Source: Sphingomonadaceae bacterium (GTDB lineage Bacteria; Pseudomonadota; Alphaproteobacteria; Sphingomonadales; Sphingomonadaceae). Taken from it: 6,756 bases of DNA. How positions within the stretch are numbered: the first letter of the stretch is position 1; every line of letters starts with the position of its first letter. Positions 1 to 5,275 of this stretch are shown piece after piece. A program made the translations under genes and the position numbers. The stretch lies in assembly GCA_019239785.1 (NCBI GenBank), contig JAFAZM010000063.1:1-6756 (forward strand). Direction: 5' to 3'. Under the pieces are notes generated by a model. The model was not told where the DNA came from and did not search any database. It saw only the letters and a list, made by a program, of their open reading frames with translations.

Positions 1-112
1 CGCCGATCGCGGCGAGGTTCATCGCCAGCGGCGCGGCGGCGCCGAGCCCGGCGAGCTGGGCCGCGCGCTTCAGCATCGTCCGGCGGGTGATCGGCAGGTC
101 GAGCCCGCTCAT
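1..112 (-). CDS. DUF1501 family protein, N-terminal fragment with Tat-type leader (runs off the left edge)
   Basis: Only the first 37 residues are inside the window. They read as a twin-arginine leader: a short polar start, then ITRRTMLKRA (residues 8-17) matching the S/T-R-R-x-x-x-K pattern, then an Ala/Leu/Gly-rich hydrophobic stretch. Export of the folded protein to the periplasm is therefore expected. The family is inferred mainly from context: genes directly downstream of and overlapping a DUF1800 gene are typically DUF1501, a family related to the alkaline phosphatase/sulfatase superfamily with unknown substrate. The start ATG (112-110) shares four bases (ATGA) with the stop of the upstream DUF1800 gene, which implies an operon with coupled translation. 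The body of the protein is not visible, so no catalytic residue can be checked. Confidence 0.72.
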   Translation of the reverse strand, partial: MSGLDLPITRRTMLKRAAQLAGLGAAAPLAMNLAAIG

Positions 113-1746
113 TTCTGCACCAGATATTCGGGGCTCGCCATGACCAGCAGGCAGGCGCTGGCGAGCAGGTCCATTTTGTGCGCGTCGGCGCTTGCGGCGA
201 TCACCTCCTTGCTGGCGAGCGCGGCCTCGATCGTGCGGCAGGTCTCGGCCGAAAGCTGGTCGGCGGCGAGGTGGAGGTTCAGCCAGGCGACCAGGGCCGG
301 AAGATCGTGCGCGCTCGGCAGCAGGGCCGCATAGGTCGGCTTGACGTCGTTATAGCCCCAGCGGATCGCCCATTGCAGGAAGTTGAGATAGCCCGCGGCG
401 CTGGTCTCGTTGTGGATCTGGAATTCGGGCGCCTGCTTGTGCGCGGCGGCGATCGCGGTGTGCGGCGGCGTGTAGCCGGGCCGGTAGAAGTTGAACACGG
501 AAGGGCTGCGCAGCGGGCTCTGGCCGAGCCCGGTGTCGCTGCGCGAGAGATCGTACATCTGGAAGGCGCCGCTGTCCGAGCGGAGGCCGACGCTGCGCGC
601 CCAGGAGACGAAGCGCACCACCGGCTCGCGCAATTTGCCGGAGAGCGGGTCGCGCGGATCGGGCGGGGCGAGCGCCTCCGGATCGGTCAGCACCGCGCGC
701 CAGACCGCCTTGAGATCGCCGCGCACCCCCCGGCCGTTGTCGTCGAAGGCGGCGGCGACGCGGCGGACATAGGCCGGGCTCGGATTGGAGGTGACCAGCC
801 GCTGGATCATCTGCCGGCCGAAGAAGGGCCCGACATTGGGATGGGCGAAGAGATGGTCGAGCGCCAGCCGCAGCGCCTCCGGCCCCGGCGTGCCGGCCGG
901 AATCGCGCAGCCGAGGAAATTGACCGCGAGCTCGCAATGCTTGCCGGGATCGAAGCGCATCGGATCGAGGCAGAATTCGTGGCTGATCACCGGGAAATTC
1001 TGCCAGCTCACGTTGCGATGGCTGACCCGGCGCATGTCGTGGTCCCAGCCGGTGAACACCCGCGCGAGATTGGTGACGTCGGCCTGGCCGTAGGTCTCGA
1101 CCGGCCGCCGGTCCGGCCCCCTCTTCTCGGTCCCGTCCGGATTCAATTCGTAGAGGCCGATGGTGAAGAGCTGCATCACCTCGCGGGCGTAATTCTCGTC
1201 GGGCAGCCGGCCGGTCGCCGGGTCCTCCTTCAGATTGCCCTTGGTGTTGAGGTACATGCCCATGCCGGCATTGAGCGTGACCCGCTCGAGCAGGTCCCGG
1301 AAATTGCCGAAGGCGCCGCCGGCCAGCACCTCCCACCAGCCGGCCATGATATAAGGCGGCCAATAGCCGTCGATCGCGTTCAGCGAGATCACGAAATATT
1401 GGGACAGGGCGAAGGCGAGGCGCTGGCGGCACTGGTCCGGCTGGGCGAGCAGCTGGTTCCAGGCCATGAAGTCGCCGGCCTGCGGCCAGAAATAATGGCG
1501 GTCCTCGCTGACCGCATTGTGGCCGTGCGCGTCGAGCCAGTCGGCCGGCGCCTGCCCGCGGGGGTCGGCGAAGCGGGCGTCCAGCCAGGCGCGATAGCCG
1601 AGGGTGCGGACCGCCGCGATCTCGTCGGGCAAGGCGCTGAACTGCGCGCGGTGCAGGAAGCGCGCGGCGGCGGCTTCGCTGATAGCGCTAACAGGCGCCG
1701 CCGCCTCTGGCGCGGCCGTCGCCGCCGCGGGTTCGGCCTCGCTCAT
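109..1746 (-). CDS. DUF1800 domain-containing protein
   Basis: This is a full-length 545-residue protein of the DUF1800 family, whose biochemical role is unknown. Family-typical blocks are in order: ARFLHRAQF (28-36) with the following 'GYRAWLDARFADP' (50-62); ENYAREVMQLFTIGLYELN (184-202); VTNLARVFTGW (224-234); a DPGKHCELAVNFLG block (266-279); the helix LDHLFAHPNVGPFFGRQMIQ (296-315); KLREPVVRFVSWARS (371-385); SPSVFNFYRPGY (414-425); and the C-terminal SPEYLVQK. The N-terminus (1-27) is Ala/Pro-rich and has no signal peptide. An in-frame TAA at 1776-1774 rules out a longer ATG-started form. The nearest Shine-Dalgarno-like stretch, AGGAG at 1765-1761, lies 14 nt from the ATG, which is rather far. 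The stop overlaps the start of the Tat-leader DUF1501 gene, so the two are probably co-translated. The family call is secure; the function is not known. Confidence 0.93.
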   Translation of the reverse strand: MSEAEPAAATAAPEAAAPVSAISEAAAARFLHRAQFSALPDEIAAVRTLGYRAWLDARFADPRGQAPADWLDAHGHNAVSEDRHYFWPQAGDFMAWNQLLAQPDQCRQRLAFALSQYFVISLNAIDGYWPPYIMAGWWEVLAGGAFGNFRDLLERVTLNAGMGMYLNTKGNLKEDPATGRLPDENYAREVMQLFTIGLYELNPDGTEKRGPDRRPVETYGQADVTNLARVFTGWDHDMRRVSHRNVSWQNFPVISHEFCLDPMRFDPGKHCELAVNFLGCAIPAGTPGPEALRLALDHLFAHPNVGPFFGRQMIQRLVTSNPSPAYVRRVAAAFDDNGRGVRGDLKAVWRAVLTDPEALAPPDPRDPLSGKLREPVVRFVSWARSVGLRSDSGAFQMYDLSRSDTGLGQSPLRSPSVFNFYRPGYTPPHTAIAAAHKQAPEFQIHNETSAAGYLNFLQWAIRWGYNDVKPTYAALLPSAHDLPALVAWLNLHLAADQLSAETCRTIEAALASKEVIAASADAHKMDLLASACLLVMASPEYLVQK

Positions 1747-1772
1747 GACCAGGTCCGTCTCTCCTCCCCGCC

Positions 1773-1801
1773 ATTAGGCCGGATCGGCGGCCTGCGGTCA
1801 A
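1773..1801 (-). promoter_or_regulatory. putative sigma-70-type promoter for the DUF1800-DUF1501 operon
   Basis: On the minus strand there is TTGACC (1801-1796), a 17-nt spacer, then CCTAAT (1778-1773). The -35 matches TTGACA at five of six positions and the -10 matches TATAAT at four of six. Transcription would begin near 1766, leaving a leader of only about 20 nt that opens with the GAGGAG ribosome-binding sequence. The call rests on motif and spacing alone. Confidence 0.4.
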
Positions 1802-1873
1802 GCCATGGGACCCTATCCGGGCCCGCATCGTTACCGGGAAAGCAGGGGACATCAGCCGAAAGGTAGAGTGAAG

Positions 1874-2077
1874 ATGAAGATCCTGAAGCTTGCCGCGGCC
1901 GCGGCGATCGCGCTCACCGGCCTCAGCCTGCCGGCGGCGCCCGCCGCCGCCCAGCGATGGCATCACGACAATGGCCGGCACAACGGCTGGCGCAACCATC
2001 ACCGCACCCGCACGGTCTGCAACTGGGTCGGCCACGGCCGTCACCGCCACCGTGTCTGCCGCACGGTGCGCTGGTAG
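1874..2077 (+). CDS. small secreted His/Arg-rich protein with CX12C tail (paralogue 1)
   Basis: A 67-residue protein that I cannot place in a named family. Residues 1-26 form a clear Sec signal peptide: KILK, then LAAAAAIALTGLSL, then an Ala-rich end with likely cleavage AAA|QRW. The mature part is only about 41 residues and is very rich in His, Arg and Trp, with GRHNGWRNHHR (34-44) and two cysteines, C49 and C62, in VCNWV-x8-RVC. The cysteines could form a disulfide in the periplasm; the His cluster could bind metal or polyanions, but that is inference. An in-frame ATG exists at 1805, but starting at 1874 puts the signal peptide at the N-terminus, with a weak AAAGG (1859-1863) ribosome site about 10 nt upstream. 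The leader also aligns residue for residue with the next gene's. The next gene repeats the same C-terminal module. Confidence 0.75.
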   Translation: MKILKLAAAAAIALTGLSLPAAPAAAQRWHHDNGRHNGWRNHHRTRTVCNWVGHGRHRHRVCRTVRW

Positions 2078-2084
2078 CAGGTCC

Positions 2085-2117
2085 TTCATCCCCTCCTCCG
2101 GGCGGGGAGGGGATGAA
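2085..2117. terminator. GC-rich perfect hairpin between the two small secreted-protein genes
   Basis: TTCATCCCCTCC (2085-2096) is perfectly complementary to GGAGGGGATGAA (2106-2117), giving a 12-bp stem around a 9-nt loop. It begins 7 nt after the stop of the upstream gene. The downstream side is C/T-rich but has no real T-run, so it may be a weak terminator, an mRNA-stabilising 3' hairpin, or one copy of a dispersed palindromic element. The stem is seen directly; the role is inferred. Confidence 0.5.
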
Positions 2118-2199
2118 CCTTCCCCCTTTCCTTCTTCCGCGGACCCTTGCGTCCGGCGGATCGTTGCAGCGCCGTTCACCCCACCACAGGAGAAGGATG

Positions 2200-2523
2200 A
2201 TGAACAAGATCACCCTCGCCGCCGCGGCGGCGATCGCGCTCGGCGGCCTCGCCGCCGTACCGGCGATTGCGCAGCCGCCAGGCCACGACATGCGCGGCGA
2301 CATGCGGCACGACAATGACCGGCATGACAACGACCGCCACGACAATGGGCGGCACGACGACATGGGCCGGCACGACGGCGACATGCGGCATCACGGCTGG
2401 GACCGCGGCCATCATGAAGGCTGGGACCGCGGCCGCCACCATGGCTGGAACAACCACCGCCGTCAGGTCTGCCGCTGGGTCTGGCGCCACCATCACCGCG
2501 ACCGGGTCTGCTACTGGCGCTAG
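2200..2523 (+). CDS. small secreted His/Asp/Arg-rich repeat protein with CX12C tail (paralogue 2)
   Basis: A 107-residue protein of no family I recognise. The layout is: signal peptide 1-24 with likely cleavage AIA|QPP; a repeat tract at 37-63 (HDNDR, HDNDR, HDNGR, HDDMGR, HDGDMR); a second repeat at 64-84 built on HHGWDRG / HHEGWDRGR / HHGW; then QVCRWV-x8-RVCYWR, with C91 and C104. Many His and Asp side chains suggest metal binding in the periplasm, but no known metal-site family is matched. Two adjacent ATGs exist, at 2197 and 2200. I prefer 2200: AGGAG (2188-2192) then sits 7 nt away rather than 4, and the leader aligns exactly with that of the preceding paralogue. The gene lies 122 nt after its paralogue in the same orientation and probably has its own ribosome binding and possibly its own transcript. 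Confidence 0.78.
   Translation: MNKITLAAAAAIALGGLAAVPAIAQPPGHDMRGDMRHDNDRHDNDRHDNGRHDDMGRHDGDMRHHGWDRGHHEGWDRGRHHGWNNHRRQVCRWVWRHHHRDRVCYWR
2308..2451 (+). repeat. in-gene tandem repeat coding HDNxR units then HHxGWDRG units
   Basis: Three 15-bp units (2308-2322, 2323-2337, 2338-2352) encode HDNDR, HDNDR and HDNGR. Two 18-bp variants follow (2353-2370 HDDMGR; 2371-2388 HDGDMR), then a longer degenerate HH(x)GWDRG repeat (2389-2451). The units differ mainly at synonymous positions such as cac/cat and aat/aac, so the expansion is not very recent. Confidence 0.75.
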
Positions 2524-2540
2524 GCGCAGCACAAACCAGA

Positions 2541-2626
2541 CCGTCATGCCGGGCTTGATCCGGCATCCACCTTCTTTGCTGCGAGGATTCAAGAAGGTGG
2601 ACCCCGGGTCGAGCCCGGGGTGACGG
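2541..2626. repeat. large intergenic inverted repeat (REP/MITE-like dispersed element)
   Basis: Two 36-nt arms (2541-2576 and 2591-2626) are complementary with 30 Watson-Crick pairs, 3 G-T pairs and 3 mismatches around a 14-nt loop. Each arm also holds a smaller palindrome (CCGG-GCTTGAT-CCGG on the left, CCCCGGG-TCGAG-CCCGGGG on the right), so a cross-shaped fold is possible. The core, GTCAT-CCGG-CTTGATCCGG, resembles an intergenic repeat I know from sphingomonad and related alphaproteobacterial genomes. It begins 17 nt after the stop of the small repeat protein gene and may also serve as its transcription end. It is followed by no T-run. Confidence 0.7.
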
Positions 2627-2689
2627 CTCGGGTTCTTGGATACACATCGTTCGAGGCCGCAACCCGACTGTGGCACCGCCCGCGCGCGT

Positions 2690-2695
2690 GCTAGA
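2690..2695 (+). promoter_or_regulatory. possible -10 element (GCTAGA) for the hydrolase gene
   Basis: GCTAGA lies 25 nt before the hydrolase ATG and resembles -10 elements common in sphingomonads. No good -35 hexamer stands at the right distance, so this is a weak call. Transcription would start near 2702, just before the ribosome binding site AAGGGGGA (2707-2714). Confidence 0.22.
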
Positions 2696-2720
2696 GGCCC
2701 CCAAACAAGGGGGATCTCCA

Positions 2721-3683
2721 ATGAAGCTTCCGCGCGCTTTGCTCTGCCTCGCCCTCGCCTGCGCCGTGCCGGCTACCGCTGAGGCCGCCCGCCCCCGCGC
2801 CGATCCGGCCTATGCCCGCGCCCTCGCCGCCGTGACCCGCGATCCGCCGCGCGACGCGCAGCACCCGGCCCGCAACCGCCAGCTCGTGATCGACAGCCAC
2901 GGCGCGCAGATGAACGCGCTCTTCTTCCAGGCCGCCGGCGCCGGGCCGCATCCTACCATGCTGCTGCTCCACGGCCTGCCCGGCAACGAGCGCAACCTCG
3001 ACCTTGCCCAGGCGGTGCGCCGCGCCGGCTGGAACGTGCTGACCTTCACCTATCGCGGCGCCTGGGGCAGCGGCGGCGATTTCTCGCTCGCCAATGCGAT
3101 CGAGGACACGCATGCGGCTCTGGCCTTCCTCCGTTCGCGCGGGGCGATCCGCGACTATGGCGTGGACGAGCGCCGGCTGGTCGTCGCCGGCCATTCGATG
3201 GGCGGCTACATGGCGGCGCAGGAGGCCGCGGGCGACGCGACCGACCCGCGCATGCCGGCGCGCCGCGTCCATCCGCCGCTTGCCGGCCTGGTCCTGCTCG
3301 ACGCCTGGAACATCGCCGGCGACGCGGCGCAGGTGCGCGCCGCCGGCGCCGCGGGCCGCGCCCGGCTGGTCGCCGGCCTCGACGATTTCGGCCACAGCCT
3401 GCACGGCGCCACGCCGGAGAGCGTCGCCGACGAGGTCATCGCCGACGGCCCCGGCTGGAGCCTCCCCGCCCTCGCGCCGCGCCTGCGATGGACGCCGGTC
3501 CTCACCCTCACCGCCCTCCATGGCGGCGCCGAGGGCAACCGCGCCACCACGGCGGCGCTGCGCCGCGCCGGCGCGCAGGTGACGGCGCGGGAGCTCGACA
3601 GCGATCATCCGTTCGCCGACCATCGCATCGCGCTGGCGGCGGAGGTGGTGCGGTGGCTCAGGGGCATCGAGGCGAGCCGCTGA
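2721..3683 (+). CDS. secreted alpha/beta hydrolase
   Basis: A 320-residue alpha/beta-hydrolase-fold enzyme, probably an esterase or peptidase-like hydrolase of unknown substrate. An N-terminal Sec signal (MKLPRALLCLALACAVPA, cleavage near TAEAA|RPR) points to the periplasm. The oxyanion-hole strand is TMLLLHGLPGNE (79-90), followed by GWNVLTFTYRGAWGSGG (103-119). The nucleophile elbow is GHSMGG (157-162) with Ser159. The likely catalytic His is H296 in DSDHPFADHR. The usual acid after the sixth or seventh strand is not an obvious Asp: the loop there reads LHGGAEGN (266-273), so Glu271 is a candidate. The ATG at 2721 has AAGGGGGA six nt upstream; a GTG 51 nt earlier would bury the signal peptide, so it is rejected. 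The gene stands alone: hairpin repeat upstream, toxin-antitoxin promoter 10 nt downstream. Confidence 0.88.
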   Translation: MKLPRALLCLALACAVPATAEAARPRADPAYARALAAVTRDPPRDAQHPARNRQLVIDSHGAQMNALFFQAAGAGPHPTMLLLHGLPGNERNLDLAQAVRRAGWNVLTFTYRGAWGSGGDFSLANAIEDTHAALAFLRSRGAIRDYGVDERRLVVAGHSMGGYMAAQEAAGDATDPRMPARRVHPPLAGLVLLDAWNIAGDAAQVRAAGAAGRARLVAGLDDFGHSLHGATPESVADEVIADGPGWSLPALAPRLRWTPVLTLTALHGGAEGNRATTAALRRAGAQVTARELDSDHPFADHRIALAAEVVRWLRGIEASR

Positions 3684-3692
3684 ACGGTGCAT

Positions 3693-3720
3693 TTGAGTTC
3701 CACGGCGCAAGTCGTATATA
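3693..3720 (+). promoter_or_regulatory. putative sigma-70-type promoter of the toxin-antitoxin operon
   Basis: TTGAGT (3693-3698) and TATATA (3715-3720) are separated by 16 nt. Transcription would begin near 3727, 19 nt before the antitoxin ATG. The -10 hexamer lies inside the palindrome at 3714-3731, so a repressor bound there would block RNA polymerase. Confidence 0.5.
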
Positions 3721-3731
3721 CGCGTATCTAC
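3714..3731. promoter_or_regulatory. palindromic operator-like site, probably for autoregulation by the VapB/VapC complex
   Basis: GTATATACGCGTATCTAC is an 18-bp palindrome with one mismatched pair; its centre ATACGCGTAT (3718-3727) is perfect. It covers the predicted -10 and transcription start of the operon and ends 14 nt before the antitoxin ATG. AbrB-fold antitoxins are known to bind such sites as dimers and repress their own operon. The palindrome is seen; the binding is inferred. Confidence 0.5.
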
Positions 3732-3745
3732 ATAGGACGATCGCC

Positions 3746-4003
3746 ATGAACGCCATCAGCAGCAGGACCTTCAAGAGCGGCAACAGCATCGCGCTGCGGC
3801 TGCCGCGCGCGCTCGGCATCGGGGCGGATGTCGAGATGCAGATCGAGCGCAACGGCGACGTGCTCATCGTGCGTCGGCTGAAGGATCCCGCCGAGGAGAA
3901 ACGCAGGCTGAGGGAGATGGTCGCGGAGCTGGAGAGCCTTCCCAAGCCGCCGTCCGTCCAGGAGCGCGAGCCGATCGAGTTCCCTGAGCGTCCGGGCCTC
4001 TGA
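3746..4003 (+). CDS. vapB: VapB-type antitoxin with AbrB/SpoVT fold
   Basis: An 85-residue antitoxin. Residues 4-45 form the swapped-hairpin DNA-binding domain of the VapB/VagC branch of the AbrB superfamily: SRTFKSGNSIALRLPRALGI, then DVEMQIERNGDVLIVRRL. The charged tail (46-85), with EEKRRLREMVAELESL and a Pro/Glu-rich end, is the expected toxin-neutralising part. It should bind the adjacent PIN toxin, block its active site, and with it repress the operon through the palindrome upstream. The start at 3746 is set by AGGA (3734-3737) 8 nt upstream and by the FKSGNS motif lying near the N-terminus; a longer open frame upstream only overlaps the hydrolase gene. Only three bases separate its stop from the toxin start. 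Confidence 0.9.
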   Translation: MNAISSRTFKSGNSIALRLPRALGIGADVEMQIERNGDVLIVRRLKDPAEEKRRLREMVAELESLPKPPSVQEREPIEFPERPGL

Positions 4004-4006
4004 GAC

Positions 4007-4408
4007 TTGGCGGTTCTGCTCGACACGAGCGTCGCCGTCTACGTGCGTGACAGCGACCTGTTCGCCGCCAGGCTGGAGGGCCTCGAAGCGCGGCCGCTCC
4101 TCTCCGCAGTGACGCGCGTCGAGCTGGAGAATGGCGTCTACCGGGATCCGGCCTGGGCGCCCGTCCGGCGCGCCAATCTGGACGCGATGCTCCGCCATAT
4201 GGCGAGCCTGGACTTCGGCGAGACGGAGATCCTTGCCTATCGCGCCATCGTCGCCGAGCTCGGCTATTCCCGGCGGCGCGTCATCGACAGGATGATCGCC
4301 GCCACGGCCATCGCCAACGGCCTCACCCTCGCCACCCTCAACCCCGCCGATATCCGCGACGTGCCCGGCCTGGCCTTCGAGGCCTGGCCCAATCCTGCTG
4401 CGTCCTGA
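4007..4408 (+). CDS. vapC: VapC-type PIN-domain ribonuclease toxin
   Basis: A 133-residue PIN-domain protein, expected to be a metal-dependent RNase that stops translation when free of its antitoxin. The acidic site residues are in their usual places: D6 in VLLDTSV, E39 in RVELENG, D94 in VIDRMIAATA, and D115 in TLNPADIRD. IAATAIANGLTLATLN (97-112) is the typical last helix-strand unit. The start must be TTG at 4007: the codon two places before it is the antitoxin's TGA, in the same frame, and any ATG further in would remove D6. No strong ribosome binding sequence precedes it, so translation is probably coupled to that of the antitoxin, which would keep toxin output low. The RNA target cannot be told from sequence. 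Its stop is 9 nt from the stop of the convergent gene. Confidence 0.9.
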   Translation: MAVLLDTSVAVYVRDSDLFAARLEGLEARPLLSAVTRVELENGVYRDPAWAPVRRANLDAMLRHMASLDFGETEILAYRAIVAELGYSRRRVIDRMIAATAIANGLTLATLNPADIRDVPGLAFEAWPNPAAS

Positions 4409-4417
4409 GTCTCAGGC

Positions 4418-5275
4418 TCATTCCAGCAGCGCCCATCCTTGCGCCGTCCAATGATAGAGGTTCGGCGACACGCCGCGCTCCGCCGTTTCCATCTGGTCGC
4501 GCACAATGGCCCTGAAGCGGACCAGGTCCGCGAGATTTGCCCGGCGCACCACGATCATCGAGCCGCTGTCGGGCACCGCGACGACCAGCTCGCCTTCGGC
4601 CGCGGCGGCCGCCCGCCAGCCCTCGGCATTCAGCATCAGGCTGGTCACATAATCATAGCCGGTGACCGCGACGACGGTGTCGTGAATGCCCTCGAGCCGG
4701 TCGGGCCGCGGCAGATCGGCGAGCGTCTGCCGTTCGGCCAGCGCCCAGGCGGCATCCGCCGTGAGGCCCAGCGGAGCAAGCTGGTCTTCGGTCACGCTGC
4801 GCATGGTCGTCGGATAATCCCCCATGAGGATGATGCAGAGGCCGGACACGAAGGGGCGCATGATCGGGCCACGCAGGTCGCGAGCATGATCCGGATTGAT
4901 GGAGTCGCAATATTCGACGTTCCGGACGAGCAGCCGCAGCTGCGCGCGGGTGACCGGCGACACCGGATGCACGACCCCTTCGAGCGTGCCGGCGATGAAG
5001 CGATCGATGCTCTGCGCGCAATCCTGCGCCGGCGCGCTCGCGCAATAATTGTAGATGCGGGCGACATTGACCGTGAGCGGATCGGGCGTGGCCGCGATCC
5101 GGAGCTGCAGCGGCTCGCTGGTGATTTCGATCGTGTGGCCTGGCAGTGCTGTGCGGAAACGGGCGGCCATCTGGCGGGTGAACTCGGCTTCGGTGGGGCG
5201 TGCGGGGGCCAGGCCGGTGAGGCAGAATGTTACGACCAGCAGGAGAAGGGATCGGCCGAAGGTCGGTGAACGCAT
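4418..5275 (-). CDS. exported DUF1444-like protein
   Basis: A 285-residue protein resembling the DUF1444 family (function unknown). Similar points are: FTRQMAARFRTALPGHTIEI (32-51); the strand LTVNVARIYNYC (67-78) and DRFIAG (91-96), where the family has a LENLYRDY-like block; LTADAAWALAERQTL (171-185), matching the 'ee-A-aL-NL' helix; and YDYVTSLMLNAEGW (207-220) with GELVVAVPDSGSMIVV (228-243). Unlike ordinary cytoplasmic members it begins with an apparent Sec leader (RSLLLLVVTFCLTGLAPA), so export to the periplasm is likely. C78 and C86 may pair, as may C123 and C147. ATG at 5275 is preceded by GAGGGG about 6 nt upstream. It is a single gene, convergent with the toxin gene. The assignment is by remembered family pattern and should be tested by profile search. 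Confidence 0.68.
   Translation of the reverse strand: MRSPTFGRSLLLLVVTFCLTGLAPARPTEAEFTRQMAARFRTALPGHTIEITSEPLQLRIAATPDPLTVNVARIYNYCASAPAQDCAQSIDRFIAGTLEGVVHPVSPVTRAQLRLLVRNVEYCDSINPDHARDLRGPIMRPFVSGLCIILMGDYPTTMRSVTEDQLAPLGLTADAAWALAERQTLADLPRPDRLEGIHDTVVAVTGYDYVTSLMLNAEGWRAAAAAEGELVVAVPDSGSMIVVRRANLADLVRFRAIVRDQMETAERGVSPNLYHWTAQGWALLE

Noticed and set aside
178..1866. Long plus-strand open frame (562 codons) opposite the DUF1800 gene
   Set aside because: It is a shadow made by the high GC content and wobble pattern of the DUF1800 gene. Its translation is Arg/Gly/Ala/Val-rich with no domain pattern, while the minus strand gives a clear family match.
2721..2765. Possible lipobox (ALAC) in the hydrolase leader
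   Set aside because: The order at -3/-2/-1 is A-L-A; Leu at -2 does not fit the lipobox, and a standard Sec cleavage site follows later at TAEAA.
2691..3710. Long minus-strand open frame opposite the hydrolase
   Set aside because: Low-complexity Arg/Ala/Gly translation with no motif; the plus strand has the catalytic Ser and His motifs, a signal peptide and a ribosome binding site.
4439..5269. Plus-strand open frame opposite the DUF1444-like gene
   Set aside because: Composition is typical of an antisense shadow and it has no good ribosome site; the minus-strand protein has a leader and family-like blocks.
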